Origin: Archangium primigenium
GTDB lineage: Bacteria; Myxococcota; Myxococcia; Myxococcales; Myxococcaceae
DNA length: 64,000 bases
Assembly: GCF_016904885.1 (NCBI RefSeq)
Contig: NZ_JADWYI010000001.1
Span: 8,923,224 to 8,987,223, forward strand
Direction of reading: 5' to 3'
The notes under the pieces were generated by a model. It saw only the letters and a list, made by a program, of their open reading frames with translations, was not told the DNA's origin and did no database searches. Of this stretch, positions 40,204 to 49,528 are shown piece by piece. The position numbers and the translations under genes are program-made. Numbering within the stretch: position 1 is the first letter of the stretch; every line of letters starts with the position of its first letter.

Positions 40204-40465
40204 ACACAGCCTCGCGGGGTACAGGGGACCGCGAATCTGGGGATCCGCTTTTTTGTCGCCTAGTGGGTTTCACGGTGCCCTGCCCTCGCGTCCAGGGCCG
40301 CTGCCCGCGCGCGTACAGAGCCCCGCGGAAATCCGCTGGCTGGTGGGCAGACGCGCACGCACCCGTTCACTGCCGGAGAGTGCATGGGTGTCGAAGAATT
40401 CCACGAGGCCCGAACACCGGAGCCAGTCCCCGTGGACCGGTCCGGTGTGGGTGTTGGACAGCGCG

Positions 40466-43400
40466 CTAGGCCACCGACGCGGAGGGCCGACGGGTGGCGG
40501 GCAGCTCACTGAAGGCGCCGCCGTCGCCCACTACCTTGAGCAGACTGCGACCCGCGCCCTGCTTCACCACGCGCACCTGCGCGCCAATGCGCTCGGCCAA
40601 TCCGGACACGTGGGAAATGATGCCCACCTGACGGCCCGTGGCCTGGAGCGCGTCGAGCGTGGCCAGCGCCATCTCCAGGGTCTGGGGATCCAACGTCCCG
40701 AAGCCCTCGTCGATGAAGAGCGTGTCCACCTGGGTCGTCTCGGAGGAGAGCGAGGCGAGGCCCAGCGCCAGCGCCAGGGACACGAGGAAACTCTCACCGC
40801 CCGAGAGACTGGAGACGGCCCGCACCTCGTCGCCCATGTCCCGGTCCACCACCTGGAGGTCCAGGTCATGCCCCGGCACCCGCATGAGGCCGTAGCGCGG
40901 CGCCAGCTCCCGCAGGTGCGCGTTGGCGTAGTGCAGCAGGGCGTCCAGGGTGAGGCTCTGGGCGAACACCTTGAACTTCTTGCCATCGTGCGAGCCGATG
41001 AGCTCGCTGAGCGTGCGCCACACCTCGCTGTCGCGCTCGCGCTGGGCGCGCAGCCGGGCCTGCTCGCCCTGCTTCGCGCGCGCCTGGTCATCCAGCGTGA
41101 GCCGGGCCCGCGAGCCCTCCGCCGCGCGCAGTCGCGCGTCCGCCTCTTGCCGGGCGCGCTCCAGCGCCGCCGAGGCCTCGTCCCGCGCCAGGGCGGGCAC
41201 GTCGGTGCCCTCGTGCCGCTCGCGCCGGGCGCGGCGCTCGTCCCACACGGAGCCGCACCGGGCGAGCTCCTGGGTGAGCGCGTTGAGGGCCCGCTCCTCG
41301 GACTGACACCACGCGGCGTCGCGCGCGAGCAGGCCGCGGACGGCCGCCAGCGACAACCCCCGCTCGGCGAGCAGTGCGCCGAGCTGCGACTCGGCGCGCT
41401 CGTGGGCCTGGGTCGCGGTCACCACGGCCGTGGAGGCCGACTCGGTGCGGGTGCTCGCCACGGCCAGCACCTGGGCCGCCTTCGCGGCGTCGTCCTTGCG
41501 CGCCTCCGCCTCTCGCGTCGCCACGCCCAGCGTCCGCTCCAGCTCCGCGCGCACCTCGGCCGTGGGCCGCCCGTTGCACAGCGCCGCGCGCTCGGCCCGC
41601 GTCTTGTCCCGCTCCGCCTCCACCCGCGTCCGCTCCCGCGCGCACGCCTCCGTCTGACCCTGGCGCAGCTCCACCGTGGCCGCGGCCGGAGCGCGCTTCT
41701 CCGCCAGTTCGCGGACGGTGCCCTCCTCCTGACGCAGGAGCTTTTCCTTGTCGTTCCAGTTCGTCACCGCCTTCTTGCAGCGCGTGTGGAAGGCCCCCGC
41801 GTTCGTGGACAGGTCCGACTCCCACTGGGGCCAGTCCTTGAAGGCCACCGCCAGGGCCGTCTGGAGTTCGCGCCGGCTCAGGGACAGGCGCTCCACCTCT
41901 TCCTGGCCCCGCGTCTCCTCCTCGGCGTTGCGCCGCGAGGCCTCGTCCGCCTGACGCCAGGCCCCCTCCGCCGCGTCCGCCGCCACGCGCGCCTCGTCCC
42001 GCGCCTTGCGCGCGGCCCGGGCCTTGACGGCCCGCTGCTCGGCGGCTTCCTCTTCCACCCGCAGCGCCTCGTCCCGCGTTCGCGCCGCCTCGAGCGCATC
42101 CACGAGCCAGCGCTCCGCGTCGGGTGCCTCGACGGACTCGGGCGGGCGCGGCTCCGTGAGACGGGCACGTGACTGGCTCCAGGCCTCGCGCTGGACCCCG
42201 CCCCGCTTCGTGGCGGCGTCGCGTCGCGCCTCGGCCCGCGACAGGGACTGCCCCGCGCTCTCGGCCTGGGCACTCGCGGCGGACTCCGCGCGCGTCGCCT
42301 CCTGGAGCCCGGCCTCCAGCTCGGCCACTCGCGCGCGGCCCTCCTCGACCAGACCCTCCAGGGCCGCACCGGCCCGGCGGTAGGGGTGCTCGGTCGCGCC
42401 GCACAACGGACACGGCTCGCCGTCACACAGATCCGCCCGGCGCGCGGTGAGGCCCTGCGCGTCCCGCGCCCGCTCGAACGCGCGCCGCGCCTCCTTCAAG
42501 AACAGCTCGCCCTCGGTGCACCGGGCCCGAGCGGCCACCGCCTCGGCCTCGGCCGTGGCGCGGGCCGTCCGGGCCTCCTCCACGTCGCGCGTGGCCTGGG
42601 CCGCCTCGTCCAGGGCCTCCCGCGCCGCCCGCCGCGCCACGTCCAGCTCCTTCAACACTTCCCGCCGCGTCCGCAATGCCTCGCGCTGCCGTCGACGCTC
42701 GGGGCCCAGGTCCTGGCCCTGCTCGGACTCGGTCTGGACGACGCGCGCCTCCGCCTCACGCCACCGCGCGGCCGCCTCGCGGTGCGCCACCTCGTGGCGG
42801 TGGGCCTCCAGGCGCAAGGGCTCGGCGCGCGAGCGGCGGTCCTCGAGCGACGGGCGGACCGCGGCCTCCCGCTCGACCACCGCCTGGTAGCGCTTGAGCT
42901 CCTCTTCCCAGCGCGGCCACTCCCGGGCCACCGCCTCCACGGGTTTGCACTTGTCGCGCCAGAGCTGGATCTCCTCGACGCGTTTGAGCGCGGCGGTTTC
43001 CTGCTCGGCCAGCGCCGTGAGCACGCCCTGGGCCGCCGCCTCCAGCTTCCGGGCCTCCTCCCACTTGCGAGTCGCCTCGCGCGCCTGCTCCTGGACGTGC
43101 TGGAGCGCCGTGTCCAGCGTCTCCGCCGCCACCAGGGTCGGACGGGCCTCGGCGTCCGCGCGCACCGCGGCCTCGCGCCGGGCCTCCGCCGCCTCGCGCG
43201 CCGCCTCCCGCTCGTGCACCCCCGTGCGCGCCGACTCCTCCTCCGCGCGCCGGGACGTCGCCTCCGCTTCCGTGCGCGCCCGCTCGTGCGCCGCCGCGTC
43301 CACGCCCGACACCGGCGCGCGCAGGGCCTCGGCCGCGCGGACCCGCTCCCATTCCTGACGTCGGGGCTCCGCGGCCCGCAGGGCCTCCTCGGCGCGCGTG

Positions 43401-44257
43401 CGCGCCTGCTCCGCGTCCTGCTCCTCGGCCAGGTGCTTCGCGCGCGCCTCGTGCCAGCGCACCGCGCCCTCCGCCCGCGTCCGTGACGCCTGGGCCTCCG
43501 CCAGCGCCCGCTCCTCGCCCACGAGCCCGTCCGTCAACGCCTGACGCTCGCCCTCGGACAGCAACTGGATGGCGGCCACGCCCTGGTCCAACTTCGCCAA
43601 TTCCTCCTGCGCCTGGCGGTGGCGCTGGTGCGCGGCGATGGACATGCGGCTGTACACCTCCGTGCCCGTCATGCGCTCGAGCAATTCCGCGCGCTCCTCG
43701 TCCTTGGCGCGCAGGAAGGCGGCGAACTCGCCCTGGGCGAGCAACGCCGAGCGCCGGAACTGATCGAAGGACAGGCCCAGCCGCTCCTCGATGGCCTTGA
43801 GCACCTCGCCCTTCTTGCGCCCGATGGGCGGCCCGACGCCCTCCGAGGTGAGCTCGGTGAGCTGCATCTCCTGGTCCTGCAATCGGCCCTCGGCGCGGTT
43901 GCGCGCGCGCCGCACGGACCAGCGCGCCCGGTACTTGCGGCCATCCCGGCCGAGGAAGTCCACCTCGGCGAAGCCCTCCGCCGTGCCGCGCCGCAACAGG
44001 CCCCGGACGTCATGCGAGCGCAGTCGCGCGTCCTCGTCCTCCTCGGCGCGGCCCACGGGCACGCCCCGACCCTCGCCCAGGCGCGGCGTGCGATCGAAGA
44101 GGGCCAGGCACATGGCGTCCAGCACGGTGCTCTTGCCCGCGCCCGTGGCGCCGGTGATGGCGAACAGGCCCATGGCGCTGAGCGGCGGCTGATCCAACTC
44201 CAGCTTGAACGCCGTGAGGCTGGTGAGGTTGGCGCCCCGGATGGCGAGGATCTTCAT
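40466..44257 (-). CDS. sbcC: Nuclease SbcCD subunit C (Rad50-like SMC ATPase)
   Basis: 1263 residues. Walker A GATGAGKS at 36-43; two long Glu/Arg/Ala coiled coils on either side of a zinc hook (CPLCG near 616); ABC signature LSGGESF and Walker B 'DTLFIDEGFGTLD' near 1155-1190. SbcC uses ATP to open and position the SbcD nuclease, which trims hairpins and protein-capped DNA ends in replication and repair. The ATG at 44257 overlaps the sbcD stop in ATGA, so the pair is translationally coupled. The coiled coils are Ala/Arg rich, as expected at this GC. Confidence 0.92.
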   Translation of the reverse strand: MKILAIRGANLTSLTAFKLELDQPPLSAMGLFAITGATGAGKSTVLDAMCLALFDRTPRLGEGRGVPVGRAEEDEDARLRSHDVRGLLRRGTAEGFAEVDFLGRDGRKYRARWSVRRARNRAEGRLQDQEMQLTELTSEGVGPPIGRKKGEVLKAIEERLGLSFDQFRRSALLAQGEFAAFLRAKDEERAELLERMTGTEVYSRMSIAAHQRHRQAQEELAKLDQGVAAIQLLSEGERQALTDGLVGEERALAEAQASRTRAEGAVRWHEARAKHLAEEQDAEQARTRAEEALRAAEPRRQEWERVRAAEALRAPVSGVDAAAHERARTEAEATSRRAEEESARTGVHEREAAREAAEARREAAVRADAEARPTLVAAETLDTALQHVQEQAREATRKWEEARKLEAAAQGVLTALAEQETAALKRVEEIQLWRDKCKPVEAVAREWPRWEEELKRYQAVVEREAAVRPSLEDRRSRAEPLRLEAHRHEVAHREAAARWREAEARVVQTESEQGQDLGPERRRQREALRTRREVLKELDVARRAAREALDEAAQATRDVEEARTARATAEAEAVAARARCTEGELFLKEARRAFERARDAQGLTARRADLCDGEPCPLCGATEHPYRRAGAALEGLVEEGRARVAELEAGLQEATRAESAASAQAESAGQSLSRAEARRDAATKRGGVQREAWSQSRARLTEPRPPESVEAPDAERWLVDALEAARTRDEALRVEEEAAEQRAVKARAARKARDEARVAADAAEGAWRQADEASRRNAEEETRGQEEVERLSLSRRELQTALAVAFKDWPQWESDLSTNAGAFHTRCKKAVTNWNDKEKLLRQEEGTVRELAEKRAPAAATVELRQGQTEACARERTRVEAERDKTRAERAALCNGRPTAEVRAELERTLGVATREAEARKDDAAKAAQVLAVASTRTESASTAVVTATQAHERAESQLGALLAERGLSLAAVRGLLARDAAWCQSEERALNALTQELARCGSVWDERRARRERHEGTDVPALARDEASAALERARQEADARLRAAEGSRARLTLDDQARAKQGEQARLRAQRERDSEVWRTLSELIGSHDGKKFKVFAQSLTLDALLHYANAHLRELAPRYGLMRVPGHDLDLQVVDRDMGDEVRAVSSLSGGESFLVSLALALGLASLSSETTQVDTLFIDEGFGTLDPQTLEMALATLDALQATGRQVGIISHVSGLAERIGAQVRVVKQGAGRSLLKVVGDGGAFSELPATRRPSASVA

Positions 44258-45498
44258 GACGCGTCCTCCTGCACCTGGGTGAGCAGCAGGTGGAAGGCCT
44301 CGAGCAGTTGGGGGGACAGCGGCTCGGTGTAGTCGCGGGCATACCGCGCGCGGAAGACGTCCTCGGGGGTGCGATCCTTGAGCGAGGCGCCCGGCGCGGC
44401 CTCGGACAGGGCGTGGCCCGAGCCCGTGTAGCGCGGGGTGAGCTTCACCAACCGCGCGTGCTTGCCCTCCAGCGCGGCCTCCACCTGACGGCGCAGGGAC
44501 GGCTCGGGGCGGGACAGCTCCACGCCCACCTCCAGGTACGGGCGCCGCCAGTCCGGCAGCGCCGCATCGGCCGGAGGCAGCGCCTGGAGCGCCTTCACCA
44601 CGGCGTCCAGGGGCGACTCGCCCCGCTCGGGCACGCGGAGGATCTCCGCGGTGCGCGGCACGGGCAGCGACTCCACGCGCCCCAGGCGCTCGCCCTCCAT
44701 TTCCACGAGCAGCACCTGGTGGGCGTAGTTCCGCTCGGACAGGGACAGGGGCAGGGGCGAGCCGCTGTAGCGCACGCCCTCGCGGCCTCCCACGCGCTGC
44801 GCCTTGTGCAGGTGCCCGAGCGCCGCGTACGCCACGTCCTCGGGGAACAGGTCCACGGGCAGCGCGTGCTGGTTGCCGCCGAGGATCCGCCGCTCGCTCA
44901 GCTCGGACAGCTCCGTGCCCACCATGTAGCAGTGGCCCATGGCCACGAGCGCCTGTCCCGGAGCCCGCCGCGCCCGCGCCGCGTCCAGCACCTCGGTGTA
45001 GACGGCGCGCACGCCCTCGATGAGCCGGTCCCCCACCTCCTCGGGAAACAGGGGCAGGTCCGCGGGCCGCAGGTAGGGCACCGCCGCCACCCACGCGCCC
45101 ACCGCGCCCCGCGCGTCATGCAGCGGCACCACCAGCCGCTCCAGGTCCACCGGCTCGCCGGGCCGCGACAGGCCGCCCACCACCCGCACGCCCATCGCCG
45201 TCAGCAGGGGATGAGGCGCGTCCAGCCGCGCCGCCGAGTCGTGGTTGCCGCCGATGACGACGACGTCCATCTCGGGCCGCCGCCGCCGCGCCTGGGCGAC
45301 GAAGCGGTACCAGGCCGCCTGGGCCTCGGCACTGGGGTTCGAGGTGTCGAAGATGTCACCGGCCACCAGCAGCGCGTCCACCTCGCGCGCCTCCAGGGTG
45401 TCGAGCAGCCACTCGAGGAAGGCCGCGTGCTCGGCCTCGCGCGTGGTGTCGTACAACGTGTGCCCCAGGTGCCAATCCGACGTGTGCAGCAGCCGCAT
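44254..45498 (-). CDS. sbcD: Nuclease SbcCD subunit D (Mre11-like)
   Basis: 414 residues. All Mre11 metal motifs are visible: SDWHLGH (Asp8, His10), AGDIFDTSNP, GGNHDS, GHCYM and GHLHKAQ. Capping-domain text follows to the C-terminus. It is a Mn2+-dependent double-strand exonuclease and hairpin endonuclease, working with SbcC. First gene of a two-gene operon; the stop overlaps the sbcC start by four bases. The upstream region, shared with a divergent acyltransferase, holds a 7-base inverted repeat. Confidence 0.93.
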   Translation of the reverse strand: MRLLHTSDWHLGHTLYDTTREAEHAAFLEWLLDTLEAREVDALLVAGDIFDTSNPSAEAQAAWYRFVAQARRRRPEMDVVVIGGNHDSAARLDAPHPLLTAMGVRVVGGLSRPGEPVDLERLVVPLHDARGAVGAWVAAVPYLRPADLPLFPEEVGDRLIEGVRAVYTEVLDAARARRAPGQALVAMGHCYMVGTELSELSERRILGGNQHALPVDLFPEDVAYAALGHLHKAQRVGGREGVRYSGSPLPLSLSERNYAHQVLLVEMEGERLGRVESLPVPRTAEILRVPERGESPLDAVVKALQALPPADAALPDWRRPYLEVGVELSRPEPSLRRQVEAALEGKHARLVKLTPRYTGSGHALSEAAPGASLKDRTPEDVFRARYARDYTEPLSPQLLEAFHLLLTQVQEDAS

Positions 45499-45508
45499 CC
45501 GTGCGATC

Positions 45509-45533
45509 CCCTCCGAGCGTCGCGAGCGGAGGG
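45509..45533. promoter_or_regulatory. Inverted repeat CCCTCCG...CGGAGGG upstream of sbcD
   Basis: 7-base perfect arms (45509-45515, 45527-45533) with an 11-base centre, starting 11 bases upstream of the sbcD ATG on the divergent side. The 236-base spacer to the acyltransferase shows no other clear signal. Could be an operator or a hairpin in the sbcD leader. Confidence 0.3.
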
Positions 45534-45734
45534 AGGGCTCCCCTGCCTGCTCGCACGTTCAGGCACGGGGCAGTGTGCCGGGGTGGGGCGCGATTGCCAA
45601 CCCCCGAGCGAGGCCTGTCCTCTTCCCTGGAGGGCGGGCGGCGGGGAGGCGGGTGGATGGACGGTGCGCGGACGAGGCCAGGCGGGCATCATGGCGGCGC
45701 CGTCCGTCCCCCCCTTTTCCACGAGCCCCACGAG

Positions 45735-46493
45735 ATGAAGGTCCTGGCCACCCTCTGGTTCTGGGTCGTCTTCCTGACGACCGCGCCGATCTGCACGACG
45801 GTGGGCGGCTTGCTGTGGCTCGTCACCTGGCCCTTCGACCGCAACCACGCCGCGCTGCACGCCTTCGTGAGCCGCTGGTGCCACGTGCTCTACCTGTCCT
45901 GGCCGGGCTGGAAGGTGCGCATCGAGGGTCGGGAGCACCTGCCCGAGGGGCCGGCGATCATCGTCGCCAACCACCAGTCCGCCTCGGACATCCTCGTGGC
46001 CATGGGCCTGGGCCACCCGTACAAGTTCGTCGCCAAGGCGTCGCTCTTCCGCACGCCCATGGTGGGCTGGTTGATGACGTGGATGGGGTACGTGGCGGTG
46101 CGGCGCGGCACGGCCCAGGCCATGGAGCGCATGCTGGCGGACTGCACCGGGTGGCTGCGGCGCGGCGTGCCGGTGCTCATCTACCCCGAGGGCACCTACT
46201 CCTCCACGCCCGTGCCCCTGGCCTTCAAGCGCGGCGCCTTCCAGCTCGCCATCGCGGAGCAGGTGCCCGTGGTGCCCGTGGTCATCGAGGGGACGACGCG
46301 CATCCTCGGCTGGGATGGCTTGTGGCTGGGCCCGAGCGCCCGGGTGCGCATGCGCGTGCTGCCGCCGGTGCCCGTGGCCTCGTTCGGCGAGGATCCCGTG
46401 GCGCTCGCCGATCGGGTGCGCGGCCTGTACCTCGAGGCGCTCGGCCTGCCCGCCGAGGCCCAGGCCCCGGTGCGCGAGCGCAAGAGCGCCTGA
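45735..46493 (+). CDS. 1-acyl-sn-glycerol-3-phosphate acyltransferase (PlsC-like)
   Basis: 252 residues. One N-terminal membrane segment (8-32), then the acyltransferase motif NHQSASD (catalytic His80, Asp85), 'FRTPMVGWLM' for acceptor binding, and PEGTYSS near 151, the phosphate-binding motif. It should acylate lysophosphatidic acid, or a similar lipid, on the inner leaflet of the inner membrane. The ATG at 45735 was chosen from a longer open frame because the membrane segment starts there. It stands alone and converges with the GNAT gene, 6 bases apart. Confidence 0.85.
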   Translation: MKVLATLWFWVVFLTTAPICTTVGGLLWLVTWPFDRNHAALHAFVSRWCHVLYLSWPGWKVRIEGREHLPEGPAIIVANHQSASDILVAMGLGHPYKFVAKASLFRTPMVGWLMTWMGYVAVRRGTAQAMERMLADCTGWLRRGVPVLIYPEGTYSSTPVPLAFKRGAFQLAIAEQVPVVPVVIEGTTRILGWDGLWLGPSARVRMRVLPPVPVASFGEDPVALADRVRGLYLEALGLPAEAQAPVRERKSA

Positions 46494-46499
46494 GGCGCG

Positions 46500-47120
46500 T
46501 CACCCCTCGGCGCCGGACACCGCCGTGGAGCGCCAGAAGTACGTGGCGCCCTCGACCCCCGCCACGGACAGCCGCTGGAACCCCATGCGCTCGTAGAAGC
46601 GCACCGCGCGGAGGTTGCCGCTGCCCGTGCCCAGGTGCAGCGAGGGTGCTCCGGCCCGCGCCACGGCCGTGAGGAAGGTCTCCACCAGGCGTCGGCCAAA
46701 TCCCGCGCCCTGGGCCTCGGGCAGCAGGTCGACGTGCAGGTGCGCGGGATGGGGCGCCAGTTCGGGGAAGAGCTGGGCCTCGGGGCGATGGAGCAGGGCG
46801 ATGAGTCGCTCCTCGGCGGTGCGCGGCGATGCGACGGGCGGGGGATGACTTCCCGCCACGCGTGGCAGCCACCGCTCGCGCCACGCGGTCACGAACGCCG
46901 GCGTGTCCGCGGTGCCGAGCACATAGCCCACCACCCGCTCACCCGCGTCCAGCACGAACGCCCGCTCCGGCTCGAGCGCGAGGTAGGGGCCCGCGAAGAG
47001 GTCCGGCAGCAGCGCGTCGCGCGGGTAGTGTCCCCGGGCGTCCTCTCCATTGGCGCCCGTGCGCACACAGATGTCATACACCGCATCCCAATCGCCTGGC
47101 TGGTAGGGGCGAAGCCGCAT
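46500..47120 (-). CDS. GNAT-family N-acetyltransferase
   Basis: 206 residues. Opening MRLRPYQPGDWDAVYDICVRTG is a standard GNAT beta1-alpha1. The acetyl-CoA site is 'HLHVDLLPEAQGAGFGRRLVETF' near 128-150 (Q/R-x-x-G-x-G/A), followed by 'LHLGTGSGNLRAVRFYERMGFQRL', the usual closing strand-helix. The long middle segment (about 85-125) resembles the acetyltransferase-like domain seen in OGA-type proteins. Substrate unknown. A TATATA lies 12 bases upstream of the start, suggesting a very short leader. Confidence 0.82.
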   Translation of the reverse strand: MRLRPYQPGDWDAVYDICVRTGANGEDARGHYPRDALLPDLFAGPYLALEPERAFVLDAGERVVGYVLGTADTPAFVTAWRERWLPRVAGSHPPPVASPRTAEERLIALLHRPEAQLFPELAPHPAHLHVDLLPEAQGAGFGRRLVETFLTAVARAGAPSLHLGTGSGNLRAVRFYERMGFQRLSVAGVEGATYFWRSTAVSGAEG

Positions 47121-47160
47121 GGGACGCGCCTATATACCCGAGCCGCTGCGGGTGGGGACG

Positions 47161-47197
47161 CCAGCATTGACATCCCGCTTTTACGGGTTTTTGCTGG
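47161..47197 (+). promoter_or_regulatory. Nested inverted repeats over a TTGACA box
   Basis: Outer arms CCAGCA (47161-47166) and TGCTGG (47192-47197) enclose an inner CCCG/CGGG dyad and a consensus -35 TTGACA at 47167-47172. No convincing -10 follows at 17 bases. It lies about 45-80 bases before the propeller-like gene, so it may be an operator that blocks the promoter, or a hairpin with a T5 tail. Confidence 0.4.
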
Positions 47198-47241
47198 ACT
47201 TCCGGTCCACGTGGGACCGCGCTCGCCGACAGGTGCTCCCG

Positions 47242-48222
47242 ATGAAGCGACACAGGATGGTGGTGGCCATGGCCCTCGCGGGCGTGCTGGGTGGAAGCAC
47301 GGAGGCGCTCGCCGCGCCCCCCTCGGACGGGCCACGCGCCGAGCTGCATGGCCTCATCGAGAACGTCACCCAGGCCAATGCGCGCCGCTATGGCAGCCGG
47401 GACAGCATGGGCCGGACCATGGACACCGCCAAGCTCATCCAGGATCCCGCGGGTGGCTACCTGGCCGTCTACCACACGTATCTCAATGGAACGCCCCGCG
47501 TCAGCGTGGCCACCTCCGCGGACCTGCTCAACTGGACCTTCCAGCGGGAGCTCGGCACGCTCGCCTCCCAACCCCACATCATGGCGTTGCCCAACGGCGC
47601 CTATCTGCTGGCCTGGGAGCAGGAGCCCAACAACCACCTGGCGTTCCGCTACTACGCCACCCGGAACGATCTGCTCAGCGGCGTGGCCTCGCGCTCCTTC
47701 GACGCGCCACGCACCCTGTCCTCCTGCGCCGAGGGCACGCCCAACCTCTACTCGGTGACGCTGTCGCCGGACATCGACCACTCGGTCATCGAGGTGGGCG
47801 GCCACTACTACTGGAACTGTGACCGGGACCGGCAGCAGCGCGGACGGCTCACCAACTTCCGCGCCTGGAGCACGAGCGCCCAGGGCACCTTCGACAACGC
47901 CCTGCTGCACTGGGGCGTGGGCGGCAACATCGGGGACCGCGATGCCTTCGCCTACAAGTCGTTCACCTATGGCGTCATGGAGGGGCAGTACACGAAGAAC
48001 GACTTCGGCTCCTGGCGCGCGTTCATCTTCGACTATCAGACGGGCAACGCCGAGCCGCTCGCCATGCGCACCGACGCGGGCAGCACGGCGTTCGCCAATC
48101 CCTCGCTCACCGTGCTGACCGCGCCCAACGGACAGCGGGCCATCGCCGTCAGCATGTTCCTGCCCAGCGAGGGCGCCAAGGGTGGCGAGGCCGGCCAGCT
48201 CATCTACTATCGGACCTATTGA
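47242..48222 (+). CDS. Secreted protein with GH43/GH32-like beta-propeller features
   Basis: 326 residues; ATG at 47242 opens a signal peptide (MKRHRMVVAMALAGVLGGSTEALA). The text is regular beta-strand with repeated 'GGYLAVYHTYLNGTPRVSVATSADLLNWTF'-type blades; the S-x-D-L-x-N-W phrase is typical of five-bladed glycosidase propellers, where it recurs around the sugar site. No full catalytic triad was identified, so a carbohydrate-binding or inactive propeller is also possible. One Cys pair (SSCAEG and WNCDRD) might be a disulfide. It is followed by a stem-loop and a Tat oxidoreductase gene. Confidence 0.55.
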   Translation: MKRHRMVVAMALAGVLGGSTEALAAPPSDGPRAELHGLIENVTQANARRYGSRDSMGRTMDTAKLIQDPAGGYLAVYHTYLNGTPRVSVATSADLLNWTFQRELGTLASQPHIMALPNGAYLLAWEQEPNNHLAFRYYATRNDLLSGVASRSFDAPRTLSSCAEGTPNLYSVTLSPDIDHSVIEVGGHYYWNCDRDRQQRGRLTNFRAWSTSAQGTFDNALLHWGVGGNIGDRDAFAYKSFTYGVMEGQYTKNDFGSWRAFIFDYQTGNAEPLAMRTDAGSTAFANPSLTVLTAPNGQRAIAVSMFLPSEGAKGGEAGQLIYYRTY

Positions 48223-48227
48223 GCACG

Positions 48228-48250
48228 CCCGCGCGCACGCGGCGCGCGGG
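48228..48250 (+). terminator. Strong GC stem-loop after the propeller gene, no T-tract
   Basis: CCCGCGCGC (48228-48236), loop ACGCG, GCGCGCGGG (48242-48250), beginning 5 bases after the stop. The 9-base stem is very stable but has no U-run, so it may act as an mRNA 3' protector or a Rho-aided stop. 67 bases remain to the next GTG. Confidence 0.4.
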
Positions 48251-48316
48251 GTGGATTGCCGGAGCCGTCGAGGGCTGTTGGGGTGGACCCTTCCGCCCTC
48301 TCCCCCAGGAGCCCCC

Positions 48317-49528
48317 GTGTCCGACGAACCCCGCCCCGTCCCCTCCCGCCGTCTGTTCATGACTGGCTCGGTCCTCGGACTGGGCAGCCTGGTGGTGGCG
48401 GGCCGCGCCGACGCGAAGGACATCCCCACCGGGCCCACCGGCCGGCCCCAGCCCCAGCTCGAGCAGGAGCCGCCCCTGCCCGCGGACAAGCAGCTCGGCT
48501 GGGCCGTGGTCGGCCTCGGTCACTACGCCCAGCAGTACGTGCTGCCGGCGCTCGGCCGGGCGCGCCGCTCGAAGCTGACGGCGCTGGTGTCGGGCAACGC
48601 GGACAAGGCGCGCACCGTCGCCGCGCGCCATGGCATCAAGACGGCGAACCTCTACGGTTATGACACCCTGGGCCGGCTCGCCCAGAACCGCGAGGTGGAC
48701 GTGGTCTACATCGTCACGCCCAACTCCTCGCATGCCGAGCTGACGGTGAAGGCGTTCGAGGCGGGCAAGCACGTGCTGTGCGAGAAGCCCATGGCCAACT
48801 CCTCCGCCGAGTGCCAGCGGATGATCGACGCGGCCAAGGCGGCGGGCCGCAAGTTGATGATCGCCTACCGCGCGCACTGGGAGCCCCACAACGTGCGCGC
48901 CAAGGAGATGCGGGACGCGGGCGAGCTGGGCAAGGTCTGGTTCGCGTCGTCGGATCACCACCGGCCGCTCGACCCCTCGCGCCCGCGCGACCAGTGGCGC
49001 GTGAAGAAGGCCATCGCCGGGGGCGGCTCGCTGGTGGACATCGGCATCTACTCGCTCAACGGCCTGCAGTGGCTGCTCGGCGAGAGCCCGAACGCGGTGT
49101 CCGCGTCGATGTTCTCCCCGCCGGACGATGCGCGCTTCACCGAGGTCGAGAACGTCTTCACCGCCGAGCTCGTCTTTCCCTCGGGCGTGCGCGCCACCAT
49201 CTCCTCCGGATACACGGCGGACAAGAAGCGCATCGACCTGTGGGGGGACAAGCTCGTCGCGACGCTCGATCCGGCGACCGCCTACGACGGCAACCGGCTG
49301 ACGGTGAGCAACGCCCAGAAGGCGGAGGAGGTGCTGACCGAGAGCAGCGCCGAGCAGTTCACCGGGGAGCTCGACCACTTCTCCCAGGTCATCGCGGAGA
49401 AGGGCGAGGTGCGGACCCCCGGGGAGATGGGCCTGCGCGACATCCGCCTCATCGAGGCGCTCTACCGCGCGGCCTCCACGCGCACATGGGTGGAGCTCAA
49501 CGCCGACATGACGATGAAGAACGGCTAG
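48317..49528 (+). CDS. Tat-exported Gfo/Idh/MocA-family oxidoreductase
   Basis: 403 residues from a GTG at 48317, chosen because AGGAG lies 5 bases upstream and the protein then opens with a twin-arginine signal, SRRLFM at 10-15, and a hydrophobic stretch ending near GRADA. The mature part is a Gfo/Idh/MocA protein: Rossmann 'AVVGLGHYAQQYVLPAL', 'VYIVTPNSSHAELTVKAFEAGKHVLCEKPMAN' (the EKP motif), and the second-domain strand block with 'GGGSLVDIGIYSLNGLQWLLG'. Export of folded, cofactor-loaded protein resembles Zymomonas glucose-fructose oxidoreductase, so a periplasmic sugar redox role is likely. Its stop shares a CTAG with the convergent kinase gene. Confidence 0.85.
   Translation: MSDEPRPVPSRRLFMTGSVLGLGSLVVAGRADAKDIPTGPTGRPQPQLEQEPPLPADKQLGWAVVGLGHYAQQYVLPALGRARRSKLTALVSGNADKARTVAARHGIKTANLYGYDTLGRLAQNREVDVVYIVTPNSSHAELTVKAFEAGKHVLCEKPMANSSAECQRMIDAAKAAGRKLMIAYRAHWEPHNVRAKEMRDAGELGKVWFASSDHHRPLDPSRPRDQWRVKKAIAGGGSLVDIGIYSLNGLQWLLGESPNAVSASMFSPPDDARFTEVENVFTAELVFPSGVRATISSGYTADKKRIDLWGDKLVATLDPATAYDGNRLTVSNAQKAEEVLTESSAEQFTGELDHFSQVIAEKGEVRTPGEMGLRDIRLIEALYRAASTRTWVELNADMTMKNG

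Noticed and set aside
36694-40263. An open frame of 1189 codons on the + strand opposite cglD
   Set aside because: It is a low-complexity Arg/Val/Gly/His product with no domain, exactly antisense to the CglD repeats and vWA domain. High third-position GC and repeated codons in cglD explain it.
40204-40465. A possible small gene or RNA between cglD and sbcC
   Set aside because: The 262-base spacer has a T6 run and short dyads but no frame with a ribosome site and no recognisable RNA fold.
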